Assembly (NCBI GenBank): GCA_028583685.1
Contig: JAMXIF010000058.1
Coordinates: 18,152,341-18,216,340 of the forward strand
DNA from: Petaurus breviceps papuanus
Taxonomy: Eukaryota > Chordata > Mammalia > Diprotodontia > Petauridae
Reading direction: 5' to 3'
Length of the DNA stretch: 64,000 nt
Part shown: positions 10,168 through 22,700 of the stretch, in pieces
Layout of the letters: every line of letters begins with the position of its first letter
Numbering within the stretch: the stretch's first letter is position 1
Notes under the pieces: model-generated
Told to the model about the DNA's origin: nothing
What the model saw: the letters and a program-made list of their open reading frames with translations, nothing else
Databases searched by the model: none
Position numbers and translations under genes: made by a program

Positions 10168-13100
10168 GTAATGCATCTGTCACTGTGTGGAGCCCTTGTA
10201 AAACCTGCTAGTGTGTCCATTGAGTAGGATTTGTTTGGAACAAAGCATCCCAACATTTTATGGATTTTAAATTTCAGTATAATAGTATTTACCCATGACC
10301 ACTGAATCAAGTGTTTTTCAATCAAGCTAACTTCTTCATAATAACAAGTCTCAATATACTTGATCTCATCTGTTTGCTATATAATCTGATTTGGTCATAG
10401 AGACTTACACCTACTCCCCACTGTGAACTGTTTTGTTTTTCTTTAATTTTAGTATTTTTGTCAAATAAACATGTTAAAGAAACTTCAGCTAATTTCTATA
10501 GGGTATTCATCCAGTCAAAGTAAATATTTCTATTTTCAACTAAATATTTTCTTTGAGATCTTCTTACTTTACTGTAGTCATTATTGCCCATCAATAAATG
10601 AAATATGGCCAAATTTCTCAAGGAGATATGAATTGTGAATGCCTTTTCCTAATAGAGGCTACCCTTTTTAATTTTTCCAAAGCTCAGAGACCAGATCTCT
10701 CTAGTCTCTGGCACAATGTCTAACTTAAACTAACAAATTATTCTTCCCTAAAAAGCTATAATTTATTTGCCAAGAGCTATTTAGTATTGTCTTCATAATA
10801 CATGTGGGTATATATGTTACATATATATTAATTCACTGTTGGTGGAATTTTGAACTGATCCAACCATTTTGGAGAGCAATATGGAATTATGCCCAAAGAG
10901 TTATTAAACTGCCTATACCCTTTGAACCAGGAATACCACTAGTAGGTCTGTTTCCCAAGATGATTAGGGGGAAGGAAAAAACCTATATGTTCTAAAATAT
11001 GTATAGAAGATCTCTTTATGGTGGCAAAAAACTGGAAATTGCAGGGATAATTCAGCTGGGGAATGGCTGAACAAGTTGTGGTATATGATTGTGATGGAAT
11101 GCTACTATTCTCTAAGAAATGAGACACTTGATCTTAGAAAAACATGGATAGACTTGCATGAAAAAAATGAAGAGTGAAATGAGCAGAATGAAGAGAATAT
11201 TGTTTATAGTAACAATAATATTGTTTTAAGAACAACTCTGAGTGAATAAGTCATTTTTACTGTTACAAATAATCAAATTAACTATAGAGGACATACGAAG
11301 GAAGATGCTATCTGCAACCAAAGAAAGAACTGATCAATAAAAGTATGTAGACAATGGTTTTACAGAGAGAGAGAGACAGGGACAAAGAGCGATACATACA
11401 TATTTTTGGTGCCTAATGGTAGTCATCTCTAGGGTTGGGGGAGGAAGGGAGAGAGAAAAAGGAAAAAAACGTAGTTATATGATAATTTTATTACATATAT
11501 AAAAGGAATATCAAGTTGTACATAATAGATTTGCAGTTTCATGTAAAGCTTTTTTCTATTCAACTTTGTTATGGAAATATTTTATTTCTTTAGTTCAGAC
11601 TAAAATAAATAAAATTTAAAAATAAAAAATCTAATGTAGAGGCAGGGGAAAATGTGATAGGGGAAGGGAAAGAGATATATTTTCAAAGAAGCACCTTTGA
11701 TACAGCTTGTTGGTCTGATAACCTTATTATATACTAAAGAGTCATATCTCTAACTTCAAAGAGTGAAAGAAACTGAGAAGATTGGTTAGCCAAGCAAAAG
11801 GGAATAAGAATTATCTACCTAGACTAAGAATTCTTGGTATCCCAGTTAAGCACACCCTAATTGCATGATGATGGTCAGGGCTCTCTGATGAATCAGGATC
11901 AGAGCAGCATAATTCTTTTTCCCTTTTCACTTTTGACTTTGGAGAGGGCAAGATTAAAGATGGAAGAAAGAAGAAAAAAAGTCAGCTTGAAGAGTTAAAA
12001 AAAAGAAAAGTCAGTCAGTATCTAGTGAAAGAAAAGCCTGGGCAGCTAGGTTACACAATGGATAGAGTACTACGCCTGGAGTCAGGAAGGACTGAGTTCA
12101 AATCCAGCCTCGACACTTACTAGCTGTGTGACCCGAAGTGAGTCGTTTAACCCTGTTCGCTTCAGTTCCTCATCTGTAAAATCAGCTGGAGAAAAAAATT
12201 GTAAACCCTCCCCAAAAGGGGTCACAACTCAGAAATGACTGAAAACAACAACAATTGAAAGACATGGCATGAATGCATTTCAGGGCAGACAGGATCTGAT
12301 ACCCCATTCTTATAACAGCTGATAAATAGCATCTTTGGGGTATATTAAGCCCAGAAGAGGCTGGATGGAGTAAAAAGTTTTCATACCATAGTTGATCTCA
12401 AGACCTGAAGAGTGAAATGCTAAGCATGGCCTGAGAAGCCTTTGGACTCTAGAAAGCAAGTCAAAATATGTTTGCCACTCAATATTTAGGTGAGAAGGGA
12501 TTTAAAATATTTTAATTTGCTAGACATTCTATTTCTTTAAATCTTCCTCCAAATTGTACTTCATTTGCTATTCATCTTTTATAAAGCTGAGTTATCCAAC
12601 CAACACTATTGCTTCAATAAAGAGCGCACGTTTTTTGTACAAACAACCATACTCAACATATACGTGTGTATTATCTCTGAGACATCAGTTTTCCATAACT
12701 GAAACAAGTCTCAACTACCCTAACTGGTATCACTGTATCTGCTTTATAGCCATTAGAATTTCAGTCATAAAATCTTAGAACTAGCATCTTAGAGGGAGTG
12801 TCTTGCAAAGTGAACCTCTTTCAATGCCAGCAAGTATCACACTTAGGTAGCCCTATTCAGACACATACTATAGACTATTTTAAAGCTATAGTTAACTGTA
12901 CTCTATATTGTTTGATTCCCAAGGAAAACAAAGATATAACAGAACCCACTGATTTCAGCTAATAGTCATAGAACATTAAGTTTGGAAGGTGACCATAGAG
13001 GCCATTTAATTCAACTTGAAGATTAGGAAATTGGGTTCTTAAGGTTAATTAGTATGAATTAATACTTAGGCTAGCTAGTACCAAAGAGGGGACAAAAGCC

Positions 13101-13701
13101 CAGTTTCCTGTTCAGTGTGTGGTTTTCTATATGATTTCCAAATGCTTGGAATTCAGATGAATTCAAAATGCCTTATCCATAGACATTAGAATATACACTA
13201 CTTACCTTGGTACCCCTTTGACTACTGAAGTTTTTAAGAAGGGAGGCAGTGAAGCATACTGGACAAAGAACTGTAATTAAGAAGAACCAGATTCACATCC
13301 TGCCTCTGACACATACCAGCTGTGTGACTTTGAGCTAGTCATTTAACCCTTGTTTGCCTGAGGTTCCTGTAAGATGGGGGGATCATAATAGTACCTACCT
13401 TATAGAGTAGTTGTGAGGTTGAAATAAGTCAATGCAGCTACAACAGAAAAATTTTAAGTGCTATATGGATCTTTATCTTCTCTTTTTATTCTGCTTATAA
13501 ATCTCTACATCACTCCCTACCTTTTTCTAATAAATAAATATATATTTCTTTAAAAAAAAAATACATTGAATTTGGTTTTGGAGGCAGAGGTAAGTGACTT
13601 GTCCAGGGTCACATGGTTAATGTCTGAGGCCACATTTGAAACTCGGGTTTTCCTTGACTCCAGAGCCAGTACTCTATCCAATACACTACCTAGCTGCCAC
13701 C

Positions 13702-13738
<37 letters not shown>

Positions 13739-16700
13739 TATGTATACACTAGCTGTGTACCCAAATATATATATATATATATATATATACACAATTGCAC
13801 AGTAAATATAATTATTATAGTCAAACTGCATGCGGTTTAAAAAGAGAAAATACTATTTATAAACTGCAAGTGTCATCACAGAAATTTAATCTTTGCATTT
13901 CTAGTAGATGTATATAGTGTTTGGTAGTACTGAGGTTAGGGAATTTTTTAAATCTAGTTTTTCTATGCCTTTGATTATTGTTTCCAAAGAGGAAATTGTG
14001 TTTAGTCAAAAATAAGTGAACTTAAACCTCAGATGGTTTTGGTTGGACTCATAAAATCTGAAGGAGCTTCTGAACTTGGTGAACCACAATTTTGCAACTC
14101 TGGCCAGAACTATTGATATCACAAGCTATTTGTTTTTTTCTGCTCACAAAGGCCAGCACCCCTGCCTCAGGGGGCATATTCAGAACACTAGTCAGAGTTA
14201 TCTATTCATCAAAATCCCAAACTGTGACCCTTTTAACTTTATGTCATGACACTTGATGATGGAAGGAGCTAAGGGATCTTCATGAGGTAGTTTGTTTTCT
14301 TAAAGCATTTTTCCTTTTATTTCTATTTTCTAGAGACAACAGAAAATTTCTGAGATATGCACATCTTTATTCACAAAAATGTTTATTTACTTAAAGTAGG
14401 GGTCAAATATTCTGACATCCCTTGGGAGTCCCAGAATTCTCCAGTGTTTGCTACATTCACTTCAATTCAATTTAACAGATATGTAATTAAGCACCTACTC
14501 TGAACCAAGGCCTACATTAGGCACTATGAATACAAAAACAAAACAGTCTTTGCCCTCAAGGAGCTTATAATATATACTGAAATATACTGTTAGCCTGCTG
14601 GACAGTGGAAATACCATACTTACCCAACACGCTCTTCCTTATATACTACTGCTCCACCCCCCCACCCCCCAGATTATGAGGATACTCTAAGGGAACATGG
14701 CACCATCCTAAAGCTGCAGTGCCATACTGGAAGACCACATATCACCTTCAACATCTGTGGTGATAGTGGTTCAAAGGGCTGGTGATTTAAAGGATTGGTG
14801 AATCCAACTATCAAATAACTAATGGTAATGCCATGGTTTTTTTTCCCATGTTGTACAGTGTGGGTGATGAGGAGACTAAAAGTACCACCATATCAAACAC
14901 CCAAGTTGAAGGAGGTGATGATGCCGCATTCTTGGAGCGGTTGGCACGTCGGGAAGAACGACGTCAAAAGCGCCTTCAGGAAGCTTTGGAGCGCCAGAAG
15001 GAGTTTGATCCAACAATAACAGATGAAAGTTTGTCACTATCCAACAGGAGAGCTCAAAATGATGCAGCAGAAAATGAGACTTCTGAGAAGGAAGAGAAAA
15101 GTGGAATCCGCCAAGAAAGATATAAAGTAGAGGAAACCGAAACAATCACCAAGTCCTACCAGAAGAATGATTGGAGGGAACCTGAAGAAGACAAGAAAGA
15201 AGTAAAAGAGAAGGAAGAGGAAGAAGAGAAACCCAAGCAGAGAATCACTGAAGAAAATCAGGTAGAGGTGATGGTAGAAAAGAAAATAGAAACCCAAGAG
15301 GAAAAGGTAGTAATAGAACTGAAAAATGGTCAGGTCTATGCAGAGGAACCTAAAATAGAGGACAGGACAGTAGATACAGGTGAGTTTACAGGCAATGAAA
15401 AAGTAGAGGATCAAGACAAGGCTGAGGCAGAAAAATTAAGGTTGGAGGCTGAGGCAGAGAAGCTGAGGTTGGAGGCTGAGGAAAGGGAACGGATTAAGGT
15501 TGAACAAGAACGGAGAGCTGAAGAAGAGAGAATGCGAATTGAAGCAGAGGAAAGATTGGCTGCCCAAGAAAGGGAAAAGAAGGAGGCAGAGGAAAGGGAA
15601 AGGCTTAAAGAGAAAGAGAGAAAAGCAGCAGAGGAAAGGGAACAGGCAAAAGCAGAGGAGAAACGTGCAGCTGAAGAAAAAGCTAAGCTAGAAGAGCAAA
15701 TGATTAAAAAGCAATTAGAAGAAAAAAGAGATAAAGCAACAGAAAAACAGATAAAGGGGGGAAAGGGAGAAGAGAAAATACAAGAAAAGGGAGTAAATGA
15801 AAAGAAAGCACAAGATAACAAACTTCAGCCAGCTGTCCTAAAAACTCAGGTACAGTAAACATTTTGCACCACGTGTGTATTGCCTGTGACTTGTGAGAAA
15901 TGTAATGCACATCAAATCTAGGACTGGGCCATGTCCATATAGTACCACCAATGTGATAGTTTGGGAAATCTGTTCATCTTTTTTTCCAGTCATTGAAATA
16001 GATAGCCACAAAGCAATCAATTAATCACTGAATGGTTGACCTGATTTAGACTTGTTGATCATCCAAATAACTGGAACATCTATAGACAGATTAATTGCTT
16101 TGAAATTAACCATAATGACTGCCAAAAAAAATGAATAAACTAAAAAAAAATCATTTTGGTGGCACTATGTAGACTCACTTGTCTGTTTCTGCTTCTTTAC
16201 TAATTCTTTATAAAATTAACTTTCTTCATTTCTCACTGAATAGCCCTAATTATCAAGTTCTGTAACATATAATGGGTCTACATGAGTAAAGAGTTCCTAA
16301 ATATTGGGTCTCAGACATTTACTACCCTGTGCACTTGGGGCTTAAGAAAATTTTGAAAAAACTATAGGACAGGAACCCAACACCATGATTTACAATAAAA
16401 AAATCCCCACAGCAAAAAGCAAACAGTTTGAAATACAGCTGATAGTAAAGGCAATCAATCAATCAGCGAACAAAACAAATAAGATGAAGCAAATTTTGAT
16501 GCTGGGGTATTTCCACAAACACCTGCCTTAAATGAATGCCAAAGCATTTATTTAACACCATGTAGACCCATACTCAAAGATTTAAAGTGGCCTTGCAGAA
16601 AACCTTTAACAACTTATAACTGTCTAGTAAGTTAAATATATATGTGTATGTATGTATATACATGTATATGTAAATTTTATTCTTTTTTGCCATGTGAATG

Positions 16701-19700
16701 GCAGGCAAAGCTGTAACTAGCTTGGGATGAACCAAGCTTTGCTAATATCTGGTGGGAGTGAATGGAAAGTATACATTGCCCATATCTCATCTGCTGATCC
16801 TCCAGAAGTATGGGGTACAACTGCTCCTGGCCACTAATCCCGAGGTCCCATCATGGTGGTGCTCTTCCCCTGGCATTTTCTATCCAGGGTCTTTTGAGGA
16901 CAGGGTTCCCTCTCCTAACATGACATCTTAGGTGGTGAGACCGTCTTCTGGGCTTCTGTGTCACCCACCCACCCCAATGAATTTGCCGCACACCCAGTTT
17001 TGCCTAATTAATGAATCTAGATAAAAATCATCTATGATAAGGGAAGGGAGGGTTGGTGAAAACTGTCAGTAGGTTATTAAAGTTCTTAGGTTTAATCTAC
17101 AAGGCTGCCTTAAAATCATCTCTTCTTAAGCATGAGATTATACCAGACATGTTCACCTCCCCATAAAGAATTTTCTGTCACTGCTTCACCACTGAGGTTA
17201 TTCATGCCTAGACTTTCACACAGGCTATGTGAGCATGGTGCTAACCAAGGAATTTGTGGGAGAAAAGCTCACCAAGCTACACAAGGTTGACCAGCACCCA
17301 CAGGGAACATCATGCCATGCTAGTCCTCCATGAGAATACTCGCACATGAGAGATTTGGGGTGGGAAGAGATAAACACGTGTCTTGCTATATTACACTAGA
17401 ATGGGTCTTGTTATGGTTGTTGTCACCAAAGCAGAGTGTGATCACTGAGGCAGCTAAAAAAAAATTGCTCAGGCACATGCCACAGAGCCTGAACACCATT
17501 TCAGGGGGCAGGGTTTATTGTAAAATGAATGACCCCTGACATCCTTAAAAAAATGAAAAAGGGAGAAGAAAAAGGGGTCAAAGTGGAAGTTAAAAGAGAA
17601 AAATCCCAAGAAGACAAACCTACCTTCAAAAGAGAAGAGGTAAATATACTTGAGAAATAACCAAGTCAGAGTATTAAACATGTCTCTATCTCATTCAAGA
17701 CACAGAGGTCCCCAGACACTTAGTTCATCTTTTCTCTATTTTCCTCACCATCCTTCCCCCACTATATTATGTACTTCTTCTTCAAGCTATTCTGCTTTCC
17801 TTCCAATCAGGAAAATCAATCTCCTTAACCAATTTAGTTGACTTTGACCAGTGGCTCAGTTTCTAAGAGAAAACTGATTCCCATGCTCCCCAGTAGAAAA
17901 CTTGGTGAGTTGAAGATAATGATTTGGGATTTCCAAATGAAAAGTTTGGCAAAATGTCCTGCATTGCATTTCCATGGTACACATAGCAGCTGGTGCCAGG
18001 GTGTTTTACTGTATGGTAAGTAAATGAAGTTGCTAATGGTCTTATTTCTATGAATATCGTGCTATTAAGCTTCAAACAATCACAAATATTAGGTTAGAAA
18101 GCCTGGCTCAGTGTCATTGGCTAAAGTTAAAATCTGAGCATATTTGAGACTGCAGGAGTATATGAAAGAAGTTAAATTAGGGCTATCAGAAGCAGGAAAA
18201 ATTGAGTCATATGGCTCTCGGGCCTGGCAAGGTGGGTTGTAACCAAGTGGAACCAAATAAAATTGTTAATGTCCTCTGTATTACTGTTTCTGCATAATAG
18301 CCCCTCCTAGACAGAAATGACATACAAATGTAACTCAAATTAAGAAAAACTGGGATACCATTCAAGTACAAATATGAAACTCCAAATGTAGAAAAAAAAA
18401 CAGAAAAATTGTTTATTCACTTTGTAATCAAAGTATTGTTCCTTTAAGTAGCAAGTTACCTTCCTGCATTTAAAATTTATTTCTTATCATTCCATACCCA
18501 CCCACAAGAGAAATTAGGTAGCTAAAGGTAAAAAAAAAACAACATGCATGAAAATAAGGAATTTAGTAATTATTCAGAACAATTCCAATATATGAGAACC
18601 TTGAAAAAAGACGGTTTCTCAGATGTGGATATGAAGAGGCAATGGATTCCAGGGATGGGGAATAATAACTTGTGCAAATGCATGGACATGCAAGATGGAA
18701 GATCAAGTCCAGAGTATGGCTCATAGCCCAGTTCAACTACAATGTGGAGTTCATAAAATAAAGTGATAAGAAATAAAAATGAAAAGGAAGGAGGGGAATG
18801 GACTTTAGAGGGCCTTAAATGGCCAGGCTAAGGGTTTTATATTTCATCCTTTGGCCTTGGAGAGCCCTTGAAAACTTTTGAATGAAGCAGAAGTCAGAAC
18901 TGGTTCTGAGGAAGATTATTTTGTCCATTGTCCAGCAGTGAGATTGAAAAAGAGAGAGAGTAGAAGCAAGGAGGGCAATTAGGAGGAGGCTGTTACAGTA
19001 GTACAGGAAAGAAGCAAGAGTGGTAGATACAGGAAAGATAAAGAGACATTACTGTGGGAGAATCAATAAGGCTGGACAACTGATTGGACTTAAGAGCAAA
19101 GAATCAAGGATAGTTCTAAGGATAGTAACTAAGAGGATGAAGGTTTAGGGAAAGCATCCATATTTGGGAATGTAGAGTGTAAGATGATCCCAAGATGTCC
19201 AAGAAAAGCTATCTAGTTAGTAGTTAATGAGAGCTCTCCCGGGGCTTAGGAAAGGGTTAAGAGCTGTATATGGAGATTTGGTTATCATCTGTATAGAGAC
19301 AATAACTGAACCTCTGGGAGCTAATTCAGTTTCTGAGAAAGCAGAGAAAGAAAGAAGAGAAAAGAGTCTAGAACAGAGCCCTGCGTTGAGAAGCAGACAC
19401 TAGTCAGAACAGGTGAGAGTTCCATTGTACTCTACCGTGGTCAGACCACTTATGGATCACTGAGGTTCTGTACTAGGTGCCACATTTTAGAAAAAACATT
19501 GGTAAGCTGGAAAAGATACAAAGAAGGGCAAACAGACTGGCAAAGAGCTTCAAAATCATAAGATAGCATCAATATTCACTGCAGTCATTTGGGGATGTTT
19601 AACCAAGAGAACAGAAGACTGTGAGGGTCAACATGATGGCTTAGCTATCTTCCAATGTTGAAAAGGGATTCGGCCCTTCTTGGACTCAGGATTTAGAACT

Positions 19701-22700
19701 AGGGAAAATTAGTGAAAGTTGTAAAGGGTCAAATTTAGCCTCAATATTGGAATTCCTGATAATTAGAGCTATTAGAAAGTGAAAGGGGCTGCCTAGGGGG
19801 CTAACAGGTTTCCCTTCTCTGACAGTCTCCAAGCAAAGGCTGAATGACTAACTACACTGAGGGTGTTCTGTAGCAAAGTTTCTTGGTCCATTGTGGAGTG
19901 ACCTGAACGGCTTCTAGTGTCCCTTCCAACTCTGAGACTCTATGACTCAGTTTTCCTATTTCTTTGTTATTGTTATTGTTTGCAAAGACTTTTCCTTCTC
20001 CCTACCCCACGCCCTCTATTTCTACTTTCTAACCAGTGTAGCTTCCTGGACTAGGATTATATTGATTTTTATGAGCTAATTCTCTTTAAATAAGTCTGAA
20101 GTCCTAATTGAAGTTTTCTCCATTGCTTAGAAATTGAACTCAGAAAAGTTCAGATTTTTTTGTAGTTAACAAATGATCATTAAAATAACTTTGGAAATGT
20201 TGTGATCCATAATCAGTTTGACCCCATTCTGGTATTGAAGCATAAGAACAGATTTGCTGAAGTCATTGAAACTTCAGCCCTTTCTCGTTTGCTTAGTGGG
20301 CATTAAAATTTTTTAAAAATTAAGTATGCTGGTACAGGCATGCATCATTTGAACTATTAACCCACCACACCCATGGGTCAGCCCACAGCTACAGGAAGGG
20401 AGTATTTGAAACCTACTTGGATTTTTACCCAAATCATATGAGGCCAAATCTTGCCAGCTGAGTAAGCTGCCTTTTACTCAATAAACAGTGGTAACTCTAT
20501 GTCCATTTGGATACCATTTCTTGTAAAAGAGCAATAATTTTCTTCACCATATCAAAACAGCCTAAAAGAATTATCACTTCTCCCAAAGGACCTCAGAAGC
20601 ACTTGGCTTGAGCTTATTCTCCCATAGAATCTTGCTCATTAGTCTGCCTAAAATAGAATTCAAACAATCTATGGTATGATTTTATATTTATTTATTTGTA
20701 AAGAATGATTTTCAAATAACTAAACTGGCCAGTTTTTGTTGACATATTTATAAAAAAGTACAATTTTCCATAGAGAGCACAAGCATCCTGTCAACTAGGC
20801 CCTATGCCAACAAAGGCCAAACTTGAGAAAAAAGGGGAGAAAAAAGGATTCTTCTTCTGTTAAGCATTTGTTATTTTCCAAGTGCTATTTTAAACTTGAA
20901 TTTGGCAAGTAAAGTAGATAATGCATTTTGAGGGAATGTCTCTGACCACAAAACAGGAGAATTAGGTTAAAGAATATTTCTCTGTTCCTTGCTCCTTTTG
21001 ACCTACAGAGATGACTCAGTACTTGGTTCATGGGCACCACTGAAAATGGGACCCCTGAGTTTTCTTCTCAGACTTTTCTGAATTGGGATCAAATTAGTTC
21101 AAAGTCCAGTCTGCTGTTTCTGCAATTCCTTCCACTGAAGTCAGAGAGACGGCATAGGGACTGGAACCCTATCTCCTTTTCACTGAACAAAAAAGCATCT
21201 GCTTTTATGCAAGGGCCATATGGTTTCTTTGCCAGATTAGGATAACCACCAAGAGAAAATAAAATAATAATGAAAAATAAAACCCATCACAAAAAATGTA
21301 CAACTCAGATGTGGGTGGGAGTAGCCTCTGTGTACATCCTCTCCTTCCTCACCTCATTCCTCAAGAACAGAAACAGCAGAGAAATAAATTAAGCGATTCA
21401 GTGGCTACCATCAGATGAATGCCCCTATTCAGGCAGATCAGATTGGGCAGGGTGGTCTGTAACATACTTCGTTTTTTTCCTATGGATTTTTCCCTAGTTC
21501 AGAAGCAAATGGCAGTTCATAGATAGAATGAGAGAATATTCAAACTAGAGATTTTTTTTTTGCTTTTTTGGAGGGCAATTGGGGTTAAGTGACTTACTCA
21601 AGGTCACATGGCTAGTAAGTGTGTTAAGTGTCTGAGGCCAGATTTGAACTCAGGTCCTCCTGACTTCAGGGCCAGTGCTTTATTCACTTCGCCACCTAGC
21701 TGCCCCAAACTAGAGAAGATTTAGAAACAATCTAGTAGGGGCGGCTAGGTGGCACAATGTGAATAGAGCATTGGCTCTGGAGTCAGAAGGACCTGAGTTC
21801 AAATGTGACCTCAGACACTGAACACAAAACTAGCCATGTGACCTTGGGCAAGTCACTGAACCCCAATTGCCCTGCCTTCCCCCTCCAAAAAAAAGGGAAT
21901 AATCTAGTCAATAGGCTCAGAGAAATTAAGTGAGTTTTGCCCATAGTCATTGCTAATTTGGTTAGTTAGGGAGATGGCTGCTAGTAGAAACCAGGATATC
22001 CTTGCCCTTAAACAGTATAAATAGATGGCAGCCTAGATTTTGACCTTAGATTGAAAAAGGAGCAACGTGACTGTGATCGTTGAGCTGAAATACAGAGAGA
22101 TGGAACCCGGCAGAAAGAGAAGCCAACAAAGGGAGGTAAGAGAAGCACTAGGAAAGAGAGTACGCCCCCTGAGAGCAGGCACGTGTATGAGAGAAGTAAG
22201 CTTAAAGGCTATTTTGTCAAAAAGAACAGTTGAAAAGAGGCGGTATAGGCAGCTATATGGAAAAGTGAGTCTGAAGAGTTAGATTCTAAGCCCCCACTGC
22301 CCCACTTGAGAGTTGTGTAGTATTTAGAATACCAGCTGCCATATACCTCAGTTTTCATAGTGGAAATAATATATAACAACTATCTGTCTCACATGGAGTT
22401 TATGAGGATGAGAGAACCAACACAGGGGAAATATATTGAACTCCTTATAAAAAAAGATGACATTTATATTCAAGGCAATATTATCATTAGCATTGTCTTG
22501 AATTTATGTAGCCACATTTTATCTGAAATTTTATACCTTCATCAAATCTGCTAGAGATATCACTTAATTCTGAGGTAGATAAATCATAGGAAATAGTAAA
22601 AGCAATATCTTTTCTTAAGTCTTCACTTCTCCATCTTCTTCTTAAACCTACCCTCCAGTTTTCTCTCTGGAGCTGGCCAAGCCAGCCAATAGACTCCTCA

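Larger units (their letters stand above)
10168..14858 (+). other. CALD1: CALD1 intron
   Basis: It contains an L1 3' end (10826-11632), tRNA-type SINEs (12040-12255, 13580-13700), MIR-like pieces (about 12960-13140 and 13240-13475), a TA-rich tract (13701-13790) and an L2 end (14462-14580). The remaining stretches (10168-10825, 11633-12040, 12256-12960, 13791-14460, 14581-14858) hold nothing I can name. Confidence 0.9.

Noticed and set aside
9971-10171. Open frame beginning at ATG 9971 upstream of the CALD1 exon
   Set aside because: The part before 10021 is intronic: a good acceptor ends at 10020 and family similarity starts exactly there, so 9971 is not a caldesmon start.
13550-13831. Tyr/Ile-rich ORFs on both strands
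   Set aside because: They translate TA/CA microsatellite and SINE sequence.
14876-15910. Long minus-strand and alternative-frame ORFs over the CALD1 large exon
   Set aside because: They are shadows of the charged, purine-rich caldesmon helix (poly-Ser/Phe/Leu on the other strand) with no family match.
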